A DNA stretch of 63,610 nt, taken from NCBI RefSeq assembly GCF_020784725.1, contig NZ_JAJGTZ010000041.1, forward strand, positions 1 through 63,610, given 5' to 3'. Below the pieces are notes generated by a model. The model searched no databases and had not been told where the DNA came from. It worked only from the letters and a program-made list of their open reading frames with translations. Below are positions 1 through 8,410 of the stretch, in pieces. Source of the DNA: Limosilactobacillus reuteri (GTDB lineage Bacteria; Bacillota; Bacilli; Lactobacillales; Lactobacillaceae). Every line of letters starts with the position of its first letter. The first letter of the stretch is position 1. The translations under genes were made by a program, and so were the position numbers.

Positions 1-117
1 ATGGCCTCTAACGTCCGGCAAAACCGAACGTTAGAGGCCTATTGTTGCTTGCGGGGGCTCCCAGAGGCTAGCTTCGCGTCGAAAAACGAAGTCACAAGTG
101 ACTTCTGTCTCGCTCCC
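1..117 (-). repeat. Structured 3'-UTR repeat, copy A (truncated by window start)
   Basis: On the minus strand this begins GGGAGCGAGACAG, 12 nt after the stop codon of the P-type ATPase. It carries a GAAGTCAC/GTGACTTC hairpin, then a long GC-rich stem (GGCCTCTAACGTTCGG pairing with CCGGACGTTAGAGGCC around a T-rich loop). It is identical, over the shared part, to the copy at 63500-63610, nearly identical to 56557-56681, and related to a diverged copy at 41134-41244. The window starts inside the outer stem. Confidence 0.9.
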
Positions 118-129
118 TCGCTATTCTGT

Positions 130-1938
130 TTAGTCTGTCATTTTCCGTGCTTTTAGTGCCCATAGGATAGAAACGGTATCAATTATCTCCTGTAACATGG
201 CGCCGAAAAAGGCTGGAATAATTCCGGTACTAGCAATAAGCATTAGAATGGTACAAATTGCAATTCCGATTAAGACTGCTTGTTTTGCAATCCGCAGAGT
301 TTCCTGAGAAATGCTAACGGCTTTTGCGACTCGCAAAAGGTCATCTTTTAGGATAACAACGGCAGCGGATTCACTAGCAGCAGTTGATCCGTGAGCTCCC
401 ATCGCAATTCCAACATCAGCTGTCACAAGAGAAGGTGCGTCGTTTACGCCGTCACCAACCATGAAAACAGGATGTTCATTTGTTGGAATAGCTTTAAGTG
501 CATTGATTTTATCTTGTGGAAGAAGATCAGCTTTAACTTGGGTAATCCCTACTTGTTGGGCAACTTTATCTGCAATAACAGCTTGGTCTCCAGTTAACAT
601 TAATAGATTGGTAACACCAAGTTGTTTTAACTGGTTCATTGTTTGCTTTGCTTCAGGACGAATATGGTCGGTAAAAGTAATTGCACCATAGTATTGCCCG
701 TCAACGCTCACATAGATAGCGGTTATTGCCAATATCTGATTAAGATTTTCCGGAGATACGAATTTTAATTTTCCTACTTTAACTTCCCGCCCATCAACGG
801 TTGCTAAAATTCCTTTACCGGTTAATTCTTTAAGTTGATCAACAGTTGATAAAGAAACATTATATGCAATGGCATAAGAAATTAGTGAGCGTGCTAGAAT
901 ATGTGATGATTGTTGTTCAGCACTTGCTGCATAATGGAGAAGCTGAGTTGAGTCGATTTTCCCTGTGGGTAGGATTTTATCAACGGTCAATTGACCGCTT
1001 GTAATAGTTCCTGTTTTATCAAATGCACCGGTTTTAGCAATCGCCAGTTTTTCAAGCACGCTACCTGTCTTGACAACAATTCCATTTCGTGAGGCCCGGC
1101 TCATTCCAGAAACCATTGCCACGGGAGCTGCAAGGATTAATGGACATGGTGAAGCAACAACGAGAACTTCCGCAAAGCGTTCGGGACGACCGGAAAATAC
1201 CCATGCAAGTGAAGAGATAATAATGGCAATAACCGTAAATGGAACAGCATATCGGTCGGCTAATCGGACAAAGTGGGCAGGAGTTGCTTCAGCCTCTTTA
1301 ACCAATTTAACGAGTTGCTGATATTGACTATCTTTTGCTAGCTTGGTGACCTGTAAAGTAATAGCATTATCACCATTAACTGATCCTGACATCACTTCGT
1401 CACCAGCTGTTTTTGAAACTGGCCGTGATTCACCAGTTAATGACGATTCGTCGAACAATCCCTCGCCATTTTTAATAATTCCATCGACTGGTACTAATTC
1501 TCCAGGCTTAACGATCAGCTTGTCGCCAACTTTGACATCGTTAACTGAGATATCGCTAGTTTTACCATTAGTGATTAAATGTGCCGTTTGTGGTGAATTA
1601 TTAAGTAATGCTTTTAATTCTGTACTTGCCTTTTTGGCCGCATAATCTTCTAAGGCGTCTCCTCCGGTTAACATTACAAGAATAACCATCGCTGCCCAGT
1701 ATTCGCCAACGGCCAGCGTTGCAATGACAGCCATAATGGCAAGCAAATCAACGCCATATTTACCATTACGAATAGTTTTTATCATGCCAATAAACATTGA
1801 AAAGGCAACAATTGCCCCCGCGATAGTAACCAAGATTTGTGCGAAAAGGTGTAAATGGAATCCAAATTGGAGTATAACTGCGATTGCTGCGATTACTAAA
1901 ATGATAATTAATTTTTGCTTATTAGATAATTTTTTCAT
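130..1938 (-). CDS. P1B-type heavy-metal-translocating ATPase (SPC subgroup)
   Basis: A 602-aa metal-exporting P-type ATPase. Visible motifs are TGES (about 168), SPCPL in the metal-binding helix (263-267), DKTGT with phosphorylated Asp307, MLTGD (about 447) and GDGVND (495-500). There is no N-terminal CxxC metal-binding domain; the chain starts directly with membrane helices. An SPC metal motif rather than CPC is typical of P1B-4-like pumps associated with Co, Fe or Zn, so the metal is not certain. The usual His-Pro dipeptide of the nucleotide domain appears as SSHILA (His346-Ile). The C-terminal helix has LQEIID. The start follows a GGGGG ribosome site. It is divergent from the phosphopentomutase-like gene and is followed by a repeat copy. 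Confidence 0.9.
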   Translation of the reverse strand: MKKLSNKQKLIIILVIAAIAVILQFGFHLHLFAQILVTIAGAIVAFSMFIGMIKTIRNGKYGVDLLAIMAVIATLAVGEYWAAMVILVMLTGGDALEDYAAKKASTELKALLNNSPQTAHLITNGKTSDISVNDVKVGDKLIVKPGELVPVDGIIKNGEGLFDESSLTGESRPVSKTAGDEVMSGSVNGDNAITLQVTKLAKDSQYQQLVKLVKEAEATPAHFVRLADRYAVPFTVIAIIISSLAWVFSGRPERFAEVLVVASPCPLILAAPVAMVSGMSRASRNGIVVKTGSVLEKLAIAKTGAFDKTGTITSGQLTVDKILPTGKIDSTQLLHYAASAEQQSSHILARSLISYAIAYNVSLSTVDQLKELTGKGILATVDGREVKVGKLKFVSPENLNQILAITAIYVSVDGQYYGAITFTDHIRPEAKQTMNQLKQLGVTNLLMLTGDQAVIADKVAQQVGITQVKADLLPQDKINALKAIPTNEHPVFMVGDGVNDAPSLVTADVGIAMGAHGSTAASESAAVVILKDDLLRVAKAVSISQETLRIAKQAVLIGIAICTILMLIASTGIIPAFFGAMLQEIIDTVSILWALKARKMTD

Positions 1939-2043
1939 AATACCCCCGCTTAGTTCTAATACTTTCTACACTTTAATTATAGAGTTTTTATGCGGTGATA
2001 TAATAAAAAAGTTAGAAATATTAAGGAGAACTGGTGAAAAATA

Positions 2044-3234
2044 ATGCAAAATGGTCAAGCTTATCAACGAATTTTTGTAGTGATAATTGATTCGTTAGGG
2101 ATTGGAGCAACGGCAGACGCAAATCATTTTGAGAGTCTGGGGGCTGATACACTAGGGCATCTTGGGGAACACTTTCGGATGCGGTTACAATTACCGACTT
2201 TTCAGAAACTGGGTCTAGGAAACTTGCACCCAACTATGGGAATGCCTTCGCTTGAAAAGCCGACTGCTGCTTATGGACAAATGAGTCCAATCTCAATGGG
2301 CCTGAGTGATCGTGAAAGCCAGTGGGAGATGATGGGTTTAGCAACGACCGCTGAATCTGATATTTTTATTACTGGTGTGCCGATGGAAATAGCAACTAAT
2401 TTTGCACGAAAAGCAAAGCGTCCCCTTTTAAGCAATTCCTTAATGAATATCCAGACGGCATTGAAGGATTATGGCCTTGAACAATTGGCAACAGGTAACC
2501 TATTATTAGCGACGGCTAGCTCTTCGAGTGTTTGGTTAATTGCGCATGAACATACTATTTCGGTTGCCGAATTAAAAAAAGATTGTCAGATCTTACGAAA
2601 AATGTTGGATGATTCTCCATATACTATCGAAAATGTGAATGGTCTTCTCTTTAGTGGTAATCAGCCGGGTAATTTTTACCCCCAAGAACTTTATAAATTT
2701 CCTTTAGCTCCATCAAGCTCAACAGTTATTGATTATCTCCTGAAAGAAGGCTATGCGGTGAAATTAATCGGAAAAAGTACTCAGTTCTTTGATTTAGCTC
2801 GTAATGAAATAACTGGGAATAATAAAGAGAGTTTTGTTCAGTTACAAGAGCTAATCAATAAAAAATTTACAGGTATTTGTATGGCGGAAGTAGGAGAGAT
2901 AGAACAATTTGGTAAAGCGCGTAATCCTGAAGGCTTTGGAACGGAATTAATGCGGATTGACCATGAACTTACAAAAATTATCGATAAAATGCAAGATGAT
3001 GATTTACTGATTGTGACGGGGAACTTCGGGAATGATCCTACTTATCCTGGCGAAAAACATACTCGTGAATATGTGCCCTTACTTATAACATCCCCGCAGA
3101 TTAAACAAAATATTTCTCTCGGTGGCAGAAGCTTTAGCGATATTGGGGCAACAATTCTTGATAATTATGACTTAGGAGATAAGTTACCAGTTGGTAATAG
3201 TTTTTTAAGAGAATTCTTTTCTGCATATCAATAA
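2044..3234 (+). CDS. Phosphopentomutase-like protein with degenerate active site
   Basis: This 396-aa protein aligns over its full length with phosphopentomutase (DeoB, alkaline phosphatase superfamily). It keeps the N-terminal IIDSLGIGATADA (metal ligand Asp16) and the C-terminal KHTREYVPLL (His329). Most other catalytic positions have changed. The family's GKDTxTGHWE loop reads GLSDRESQWE (86-95), so both threonines, one of them the phospho-acceptor, and the His are gone. The DxxxYGHR metal site reads IEQFGKA (about 276-282), and the ADHGNDPT ligands Asp-His read Asn317-Phe318. The frame is intact and the start has good spacing to AAGGAG. It is probably not a working mutase; a non-catalytic or new function is inference. 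Confidence 0.8.
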   Translation: MQNGQAYQRIFVVIIDSLGIGATADANHFESLGADTLGHLGEHFRMRLQLPTFQKLGLGNLHPTMGMPSLEKPTAAYGQMSPISMGLSDRESQWEMMGLATTAESDIFITGVPMEIATNFARKAKRPLLSNSLMNIQTALKDYGLEQLATGNLLLATASSSSVWLIAHEHTISVAELKKDCQILRKMLDDSPYTIENVNGLLFSGNQPGNFYPQELYKFPLAPSSSTVIDYLLKEGYAVKLIGKSTQFFDLARNEITGNNKESFVQLQELINKKFTGICMAEVGEIEQFGKARNPEGFGTELMRIDHELTKIIDKMQDDDLLIVTGNFGNDPTYPGEKHTREYVPLLITSPQIKQNISLGGRSFSDIGATILDNYDLGDKLPVGNSFLREFFSAYQ

Positions 3235-3271
3235 AAGAGGATGAAAAAGTTCTGATTTTCCATCCTCTTTT
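3234..3271. terminator. Bidirectional intrinsic terminator
   Basis: AAAGAGGATG and CATCCTCTTT form a 10-bp stem with A/T-rich flanks on both sides. It lies between the convergent phosphopentomutase-like gene and the 43-aa gene. Confidence 0.8.
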
Positions 3272-3278
3272 ATCTATT

Positions 3279-3410
3279 TTAACGATGAAATTTATAGTAA
3301 ATAGCAATTCCCATAATTAAAAGAAGGACAAGGGCAGCAAGACGCGGGTTTGTTTTAAATAACTCGTGCATTGCATGAATTTGTCCAATACCAAGGGGAA
3401 GAGTAAACAT
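3279..3410 (-). CDS. 43-aa predicted single-pass membrane protein
   Basis: A short reading frame starting MFTLPLGIGQIHAM and ending YYKFHR. It has a ribosome site GAAAGGG about 10 nt before the ATG. The segment LAALVLLLIMGIAIYY looks like one membrane helix with a basic C-terminus. It lies 33 nt after the NmrA-family gene on the same strand and directly before a terminator, so it is probably the last gene of the Rrf2-NmrA operon. I do not recognise a family; the function is unknown. Confidence 0.6.
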   Translation of the reverse strand: MFTLPLGIGQIHAMHELFKTNPRLAALVLLLIMGIAIYYKFHR

Positions 3411-3443
3411 AGAAAAGACACCCTTTCAAATTTACTTAAGCGC

Positions 3444-4298
3444 TTAGTAATTTTTTATAAGGAATTCTTTCATATCTGTCGGTTGATGTCCAGTGATATG
3501 CGCAAAGTCGTCAGTAACTTGATTCATCAAGCCTATTGCAGCTGCTTGGTACATCGAGGCAAGTTCGTTTCCATCACCCTCAGCAGCGTAAATTTCAGCA
3601 AATCTTTTTACGGTAACCGGATCGTAACCAATTTCTTCACCCGTAACATTAGTCATAATATAACTAAGTTCTGGCATTGTATAATTTTTGCTCATGGTAA
3701 GGAGATAATTTTGTCCCTTATCTCGCAAGTATGGCTTGACCGCTACATTGGCGATGGCTTCAGCGCTATCTTGGCGGGAAATAAAACTCATTGCCTGGTC
3801 ACCAACCGGGTAAATAATATTATGTCGTTCGATTAATTCTGGCAGGTAAGGAACAAGCGGGTCGGCATACAATGAATTCTTAACAACCGCATATTCAAGG
3901 CCCGAGCTAGCAAGTCGGGCTGGTAAGTATGCGTAGTAACCAGCCATTTGGAATGGGTTATTATATTGATCTGCAATAAAACTAACATCGACTAAATTAT
4001 GAATATCTGCCTTAAACATTGCTGTTAATGAATTCTCAAATTCGTCAATTCGATCCTTAACTAAGTAGGTAATACTTGGAATATAGATAACAACATCAAT
4101 TCCGTTAAAGGCCGCTGTCATCTTAGCAACGTCATAGTAGTCAATTGCCGCAATTTCGTATCCGGCATCTTTGAATTGGGAAGCTTTTGCGGGATTGTGA
4201 ACGCCAACACGGATATTATCTGGAGATGTAAGTTTGCTCAATTGCTTAACGACATGTTGACCAAGGTGTCCAGTTGCACCAGTAACCATATACTTCAT
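3444..4298 (-). CDS. NmrA/QOR2-like NAD(P)-binding oxidoreductase
   Basis: A 284-aa atypical short-chain-dehydrogenase-fold protein. The Rossmann motif TGATGHLGQH sits at residues 6-15, and the rest resembles NAD(P)H-binding NmrA/YtfG-type quinone oxidoreductases. It lacks a membrane segment and should be cytoplasmic. Its start lies 2 nt after the stop of the Rrf2 regulator gene, so the two are cotranscribed. A redox-stress role is inferred from the pairing; the substrate cannot be told from sequence. Confidence 0.85.
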   Translation of the reverse strand: MKYMVTGATGHLGQHVVKQLSKLTSPDNIRVGVHNPAKASQFKDAGYEIAAIDYYDVAKMTAAFNGIDVVIYIPSITYLVKDRIDEFENSLTAMFKADIHNLVDVSFIADQYNNPFQMAGYYAYLPARLASSGLEYAVVKNSLYADPLVPYLPELIERHNIIYPVGDQAMSFISRQDSAEAIANVAVKPYLRDKGQNYLLTMSKNYTMPELSYIMTNVTGEEIGYDPVTVKRFAEIYAAEGDGNELASMYQAAAIGLMNQVTDDFAHITGHQPTDMKEFLIKNY

Positions 4299-4300
4299 TA

Positions 4301-4756
4301 TTAATTCCTTCTTTCTTTTTCAGCATCTTTGAGTGCTTGCTTAACGCGAATGGTGTCGATTACATCCTGTAAACTGATTCTTGCGAGTTTAGCTTTTGCT
4401 GCTGTTTCTGCTTGCTGGTAAAAGCCATCAAGCGTCTCTTGAATATTCCCGCCGACGATGCATTGTGGATTTGTTCGTTCATCAATCGTAAACAGATGCG
4501 CATCTCCTTCGATCGCAAGAAAAACATCATAAAGTGAGATGTTATCGGGAGATTTTGCAAGTACTGGGTCTGCTGCGCCATGGACGGTGTTGATTAATCC
4601 AGCTTTATTGAGCGCACTCATCAAACGCCGGACAACAACTGGGGAAGTTTCGATGCTGCTAGCGATATTATTACTTGTTAATGGGATGATTCCTTGATAA
4701 ATATTAATAAAAGCAAGAATATGGATGCTATCACTAAAACGAGTTGAAATTTTCAT
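4301..4756 (-). CDS. Rrf2-family transcriptional regulator
   Basis: A 151-aa winged-helix repressor of the Rrf2 family. The N-terminal SIHILAFINIYQ helix and the recognition segment SPVVVRRLMSALNKAGLI are typical. A single cysteine (Cys99, in NPQCIVGG) replaces the three-Cys FeS cluster of IscR-type members. This suggests a thiol-based redox sensor like other one-Cys Rrf2 proteins (inference). It is the first gene of an operon with the NmrA-like oxidoreductase. A palindrome overlapping its own promoter (4780-4798) suggests autoregulation. Confidence 0.88.
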   Translation of the reverse strand: MKISTRFSDSIHILAFINIYQGIIPLTSNNIASSIETSPVVVRRLMSALNKAGLINTVHGAADPVLAKSPDNISLYDVFLAIEGDAHLFTIDERTNPQCIVGGNIQETLDGFYQQAETAAKAKLARISLQDVIDTIRVKQALKDAEKERRN

Positions 4757-4777
4757 ATTATCATTCCTTTAATTGCG

Positions 4778-4807
4778 ATTGTAATTTATATAGTTACATG
4801 ATGTCAA
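4778..4807 (-). promoter_or_regulatory. Promoter of the Rrf2 operon
   Basis: Read on the minus strand, TTGACA (4802-4807) is followed after 18 bp by TACAAT (4778-4783), just upstream of the Rrf2 gene. Confidence 0.65.
4780..4798. promoter_or_regulatory. Candidate Rrf2 operator
   Basis: The imperfect palindrome TGTAAnT-N5-AnTTACA lies between the -35 and -10 elements of the regulator's own promoter. It is about 24 bp before the regulator's start and about 105 bp before the divergent transporter gene. Binding by the encoded Rrf2 protein is inferred from position and symmetry only. Confidence 0.5.
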
Positions 4808-4828
4808 GCGCTTGGGTCTGGTGTTGTC

Positions 4829-4857
4829 TTGACAATTATTTTCCTTAGATATAGTAT
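4829..4857 (+). promoter_or_regulatory. Promoter of the osmoprotectant transporter operon
   Basis: TTGACA (4829-4834) and TAGTAT (4852-4857) are spaced by 17 bp and lead into the substrate-binding protein gene. It is divergent from the Rrf2 promoter. Confidence 0.65.
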
Positions 4858-4904
4858 TAGTTTATTAATTGAAACTTTTTTAGTTACAAGTTAGGAGAAA
4901 ATAA

Positions 4905-5804
4905 ATGAGATTTAAGAAAATCGTTGCTCTTTCATTATTAAGCATTGGTGGCTTACTAGCAGGGACTATTATGCCGGCAGTAGCAAGTGCTGCCAGCAAT
5001 AAGCCAATTATTGTCGGTTCGAAAAATGTTTCAGAAAGTAAGACAGTCAGTGAAATTTACGCGCTTGCGCTTGAACATGAAGGCTACAAGGTTACTCGGA
5101 AACCCAATATTTCAAACAATGTGATTTTCAGTGCAACGCAAAAAGGTGAAGTCGATGTTTATCCCGATTATACGGGAACAATTGTAGAGGCATATCTTAA
5201 AAAGAAGGGAACTGGCAAGAGTGCTGGTCAAATGGCTAAATTAGCACACGATGGGATTCAAAAAGACGGCTTAACGACATTTGATTACGCACCAGGTGAC
5301 AATCGTCAAGGTATTGCAATGCCAACTAAGGATGCGAAGAAATACCACATTACCAATTTAAGTGAATTACAAAAAAATGCAAAGAAGATTAATTTTGCTT
5401 CACAGGGGGAGTTCGAAAAACGTGCTGATGCTCTTCCAGAAATGAATAAGGTTTATGGGAAGTTTGATTTTAAGTCAATTAAGGACTATGACGTAAATTT
5501 ACTTTATAAGATCATGGAACAAGGAAAGGCACAAGCGGCTCCGGTTTCAACCACTGATGGTCAATTAGCAACTAGTAAGTTTACTTTACTAAAGGATAAT
5601 AAAGATATTTGGCCACCATATAATTTAGTACCAGTAGTAAATAAAAAAGCTGCCAAAAGTCATCCGAAAATGGAGCAAGCCTTAAATAAAGTTGATGCTA
5701 AGTTAACAACTAAGCAATTAACAGATTTAAACAAAAAAGTTAATGTTGACGGGCAGAATTATAAGACCGTTGCTAAAAATTGGTATAATCAAAATATGAA
5801 ATAA
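4905..5804 (+). CDS. Osmoprotectant ABC transporter, substrate-binding protein (OpuC/OsmF family)
   Basis: A 299-aa secreted binding protein for quaternary amines such as glycine betaine, choline or carnitine. It has a signal peptide with a cleavage-like VASAAS motif around residue 27 and no lipobox cysteine. Mature-protein features are IIVGSKNVSES and DVYPDYTGT, typical of the OpuAC/QAT family. Without a lipid anchor it must be held by the permease or released. It is first in a four-gene operon with permease, ATPase and permease. The exact ligand is not determinable by eye. Start follows AGGAGA. Confidence 0.9.
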   Translation: MRFKKIVALSLLSIGGLLAGTIMPAVASAASNKPIIVGSKNVSESKTVSEIYALALEHEGYKVTRKPNISNNVIFSATQKGEVDVYPDYTGTIVEAYLKKKGTGKSAGQMAKLAHDGIQKDGLTTFDYAPGDNRQGIAMPTKDAKKYHITNLSELQKNAKKINFASQGEFEKRADALPEMNKVYGKFDFKSIKDYDVNLLYKIMEQGKAQAAPVSTTDGQLATSKFTLLKDNKDIWPPYNLVPVVNKKAAKSHPKMEQALNKVDAKLTTKQLTDLNKKVNVDGQNYKTVAKNWYNQNMK

Positions 5805-5812
5805 GTACCAAA

Positions 5813-5851
5813 GGGGCAGATAACTAGTTTTTATTGCTAGATGTTTGCTCC
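5813..5851 (+). other. Intercistronic hairpin in the transporter operon
   Basis: GGGGCAGATAACTAG and CTAGATGTTTGCTCC form an imperfect stem between the binding-protein gene and the first permease gene. It lacks a proper U-tract. It could partly terminate or protect the upstream mRNA, giving more binding protein than permease (inference). Confidence 0.5.
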
Positions 5852-5883
5852 TTCATTATAGGTAATAGGTGAGGAGTGATAGC

Positions 5884-6534
5884 TTGCTAGGGCAAATAAT
5901 TCAATATTTTCAAACAAATAGCGGACAATATTGGCAATATGTTGGTCAGCATATTGTTCTTACCGTTGTAACACTTGCGATTTCAATGATTATTGCACTG
6001 CCATTAGGATATGTTGGTTCGCGAATAAAACTAGTTGCTCAATTTTGTGTGATGTTTGCGCAATTGTTACGAATCATTCCTAGTTTGGCATTATTGTTTT
6101 TATTAATTCCGTTTATTGGAACGGGGGTTGTCCCGGCGTTAATTGCTTTAATTGTTTTAGCACTTCCGCCGTTGCTAATTAATACAATTCTTGGCTTTAA
6201 TGAAGTGAGCCCACTATATAAGGAAGTTGGAATAGCCTTAGGGATGGATCAGCGTCAATTACGCCGGCAAATAGAAATTCCTCTTGCATTACCCTATATT
6301 TTAAACGGAATAAAACTAGCATTGGTTGAAATCATTGCTAGTGCAACCTTAGCTACTTATATTGGTGCTGGTGGATTAGGAACCCTAATATTTACTGGTT
6401 TAGGCTTATACGATATGAGTTATGTAGTGATTGGCGCAGTAAGCGTTGCTGTTTTATCCTTGCTGGCAATGATTAGCTTTGATTTTTTAATTAGAAAGGT
6501 ACAAAAGCATGACAGAACCAATTATTCAATTTAA
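5884..6534 (+). CDS. Osmoprotectant ABC transporter, permease 1
   Basis: A BPD_transp_1 family membrane protein with about five or six helices and the EAA-loop signature of OpuCB/OpuCD permeases (EVGIALGMDQRQLRRQIEIP). The start is set at TTG 5884, giving 216 aa, because GAGGAG ends 7 nt upstream. A GTG at 5869 would add five residues but has no ribosome site. Its 3' end overlaps the ATPase gene by 26 nt, implying translational coupling. It pairs with the second permease (7272-7910) in a heterodimeric channel. Confidence 0.88.
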   Translation: MLGQIIQYFQTNSGQYWQYVGQHIVLTVVTLAISMIIALPLGYVGSRIKLVAQFCVMFAQLLRIIPSLALLFLLIPFIGTGVVPALIALIVLALPPLLINTILGFNEVSPLYKEVGIALGMDQRQLRRQIEIPLALPYILNGIKLALVEIIASATLATYIGAGGLGTLIFTGLGLYDMSYVVIGAVSVAVLSLLAMISFDFLIRKVQKHDRTNYSI

Positions 6535-7279
6535 ACATGTTGAGAAGCGTTTTAACGATCAAACAGTGATTCCTGATCTCAATTTCACAGTCAACAAGGG
6601 TGAATTTATAACGATTCTTGGTTCATCCGGTTCAGGGAAAACTACTACCTTGAAAATGATTAATGGGTTGATAGCGCCAAGTGCTGGTGAAATTTTAATT
6701 GATGGACAAAAGCTTCGGGAACTCGATCTAGTAAAATTGCGCCGGCACATGGGGTATGTTGTCCAACAGATCGGATTATTTCCACATATGACAATTGGAC
6801 AAAATATTGCCGTTGTGCCTAAGATGCTGCATTGGGATAAGAAAAAGATTAGTAGCCGGGTTAATGAATTGCTAAATCTTGTTCAACTAACCCCCACTGA
6901 ATATATAAACCGCTATCCTCAACAATTATCTGGGGGCCAACAACAACGCGTAGGAGTGGCAAGGGCCTTAGCAACTAATCCGCCATATGTATTATTTGAC
7001 GAACCCTTTGGCGCACTGGATGCCTTAACAAGAATGGAATTGCAACGAGAGATAAAAAAGATTCATGAATCATTGGCAGAAAAGACTTTTATGTTTGTAA
7101 CCCATGATATTAACGAAGCCTTATTTTTAGGCCAACGAGTAATGATCATGCATGAAGGACGTATTGTCCAATTTGCTACGCCAGAAGAAATTGTGCGTCA
7201 TCCAGCGACCGAATTTGTTGAGCAGCTTTTAGGAACGATTCGCCAAAATCAAGATTTATGGAGGCGGCAATATGATTGA
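6509..7279 (+). CDS. Osmoprotectant ABC transporter, ATP-binding protein
   Basis: A 256-aa nucleotide-binding subunit with Walker A GSSGSGKTT (about residues 34-42), Q-loop VVQQIGLF, signature LSGGQQQRVGVARALA and Walker B YVLFDEP. It is closest in layout to OpuCA/ProV proteins of quaternary-amine transporters but ends without the C-terminal CBS pair that lets OpuA-type ATPases sense ionic strength. Osmotic gating would therefore have to come from elsewhere (inference). It overlaps both flanking permease genes. Confidence 0.9.
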   Translation: MTEPIIQFKHVEKRFNDQTVIPDLNFTVNKGEFITILGSSGSGKTTTLKMINGLIAPSAGEILIDGQKLRELDLVKLRRHMGYVVQQIGLFPHMTIGQNIAVVPKMLHWDKKKISSRVNELLNLVQLTPTEYINRYPQQLSGGQQQRVGVARALATNPPYVLFDEPFGALDALTRMELQREIKKIHESLAEKTFMFVTHDINEALFLGQRVMIMHEGRIVQFATPEEIVRHPATEFVEQLLGTIRQNQDLWRRQYD

Positions 7280-7910
7280 ATATTGGAATGAGAATTGGCC
7301 GATAATGCTTGATGATGTCCGGCAACATGCAACGATGGTTCTTTCTTCATTAGCAATTGCCTTAGTGGTTGCAGTTGTAATAATCTTATTATTTTTGCGG
7401 CGCGAAAAATGGCTTAATAGTTTGGTCTATTTCTTTTCACTCCTATATTCGATTCCAAGTTTTGCATTTTTTGCTTTACTCTTACCGATTTCTGGATTAG
7501 GAATGAAAACCGCGATTATTGTTTTGACGATCTACTCTGAATATGTTCTATTGCGTTCCTTTATTACGGGAATCCGTGGAGTTGATCCACAATTAATCGA
7601 AGTTGGTGTGGGGATGGGGATGACATCTCGACAGGTTTTTCGTCAAATTCAATTGCCGCTAGCATTACCGGCAATTTTTAGTGGAATCCAAGTGGCCCTT
7701 GCCTCGACAATGGCAATGGCGACGATTGCAGCAACGATCAATGCCGGTGGTCTTGGGCAATTATTGTTTGAGGGACTGCAGGGGCAACAAGTAGTGCCAA
7801 TTTTGTGGGGAACAGTTTTAACAATGGCTTTGACGTTAGTGTGCGCAGGAATTGTTCAATTGATTTCGTGGATATTGTTGCATCGGGGGAATAGAGTATT
7901 AAATACCTGA
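7272..7910 (+). CDS. Osmoprotectant ABC transporter, permease 2
   Basis: A 212-aa permease homologous to the first one, with the EAA-loop segment EVGVGMGMTSRQVFRQIQLP and several hydrophobic helices. GGAGG lies 8 nt before the ATG, inside the end of the ATPase gene, with which it overlaps by 8 nt. It completes the order binding protein, permease, ATPase, permease. Confidence 0.88.
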   Translation: MIEYWNENWPIMLDDVRQHATMVLSSLAIALVVAVVIILLFLRREKWLNSLVYFFSLLYSIPSFAFFALLLPISGLGMKTAIIVLTIYSEYVLLRSFITGIRGVDPQLIEVGVGMGMTSRQVFRQIQLPLALPAIFSGIQVALASTMAMATIAATINAGGLGQLLFEGLQGQQVVPILWGTVLTMALTLVCAGIVQLISWILLHRGNRVLNT

Positions 7911-7981
7911 GCAAGAAATTAGTGGTATTCACTGAGAATGCCTATAATTAAAATAGGTAACGAAAATGAGGAGAGTGCTAA

Positions 7982-8410
7982 ATGGACAAAAATGAATTAA
8001 AGAAATTAACGCCAATGCAATATGCTGTGACTCAAATGGGAGTTACTGAAAAACCATATAGTGGTAAGTATGATCGATTTGATGAACCAGGTATTTATGT
8101 CGATGTTGTTAGTGGGGAACCATTATTCTCATCATTAGATAAATATGATGCAGGGTGTGGCTGGCCAGCATTTACTAAACCGATTAAGAAGCGTGCTCTT
8201 ACAGAAAAGCGCGATCAATCGTTTGGGATGGAGCGAACCGAAGTAAGAAGTAAGGAAGCTGATTCGCATCTAGGGCATGTATTTACTGATGGCCCAACTG
8301 AGCGCGGAGGATTGCGCTATTGCATCAATTCAGCCGCTCTGCAGTTTATCCCGGTTGATAAATTGCAAGAAGAAGGCTACGGAGAATATCTAAAGTTGTT
8401 TGATAAATAA
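7982..8410 (+). CDS. msrB: Peptide-methionine (R)-S-oxide reductase
   Basis: A 142-aa MsrB that reduces the R epimer of methionine sulfoxide in proteins. Characteristic segments are GCGWPAF, SHLGHVF and RYCINSAAL, which carries the catalytic Cys. The four Zn-binding cysteines of many MsrB proteins (two CxxC pairs) are absent, giving the zinc-free form common in lactobacilli. It is a stand-alone gene with its own ribosome site (GAGGAG) and is followed by a terminator. Cytoplasmic repair enzyme. Confidence 0.93.
   Translation: MDKNELKKLTPMQYAVTQMGVTEKPYSGKYDRFDEPGIYVDVVSGEPLFSSLDKYDAGCGWPAFTKPIKKRALTEKRDQSFGMERTEVRSKEADSHLGHVFTDGPTERGGLRYCINSAALQFIPVDKLQEEGYGEYLKLFDK

Noticed and set aside
3366-3836. 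156-codon open frame on the plus strand opposite the NmrA-like gene
   Set aside because: It lies antisense to a well-supported gene, and has no ribosome site or recognisable protein features.
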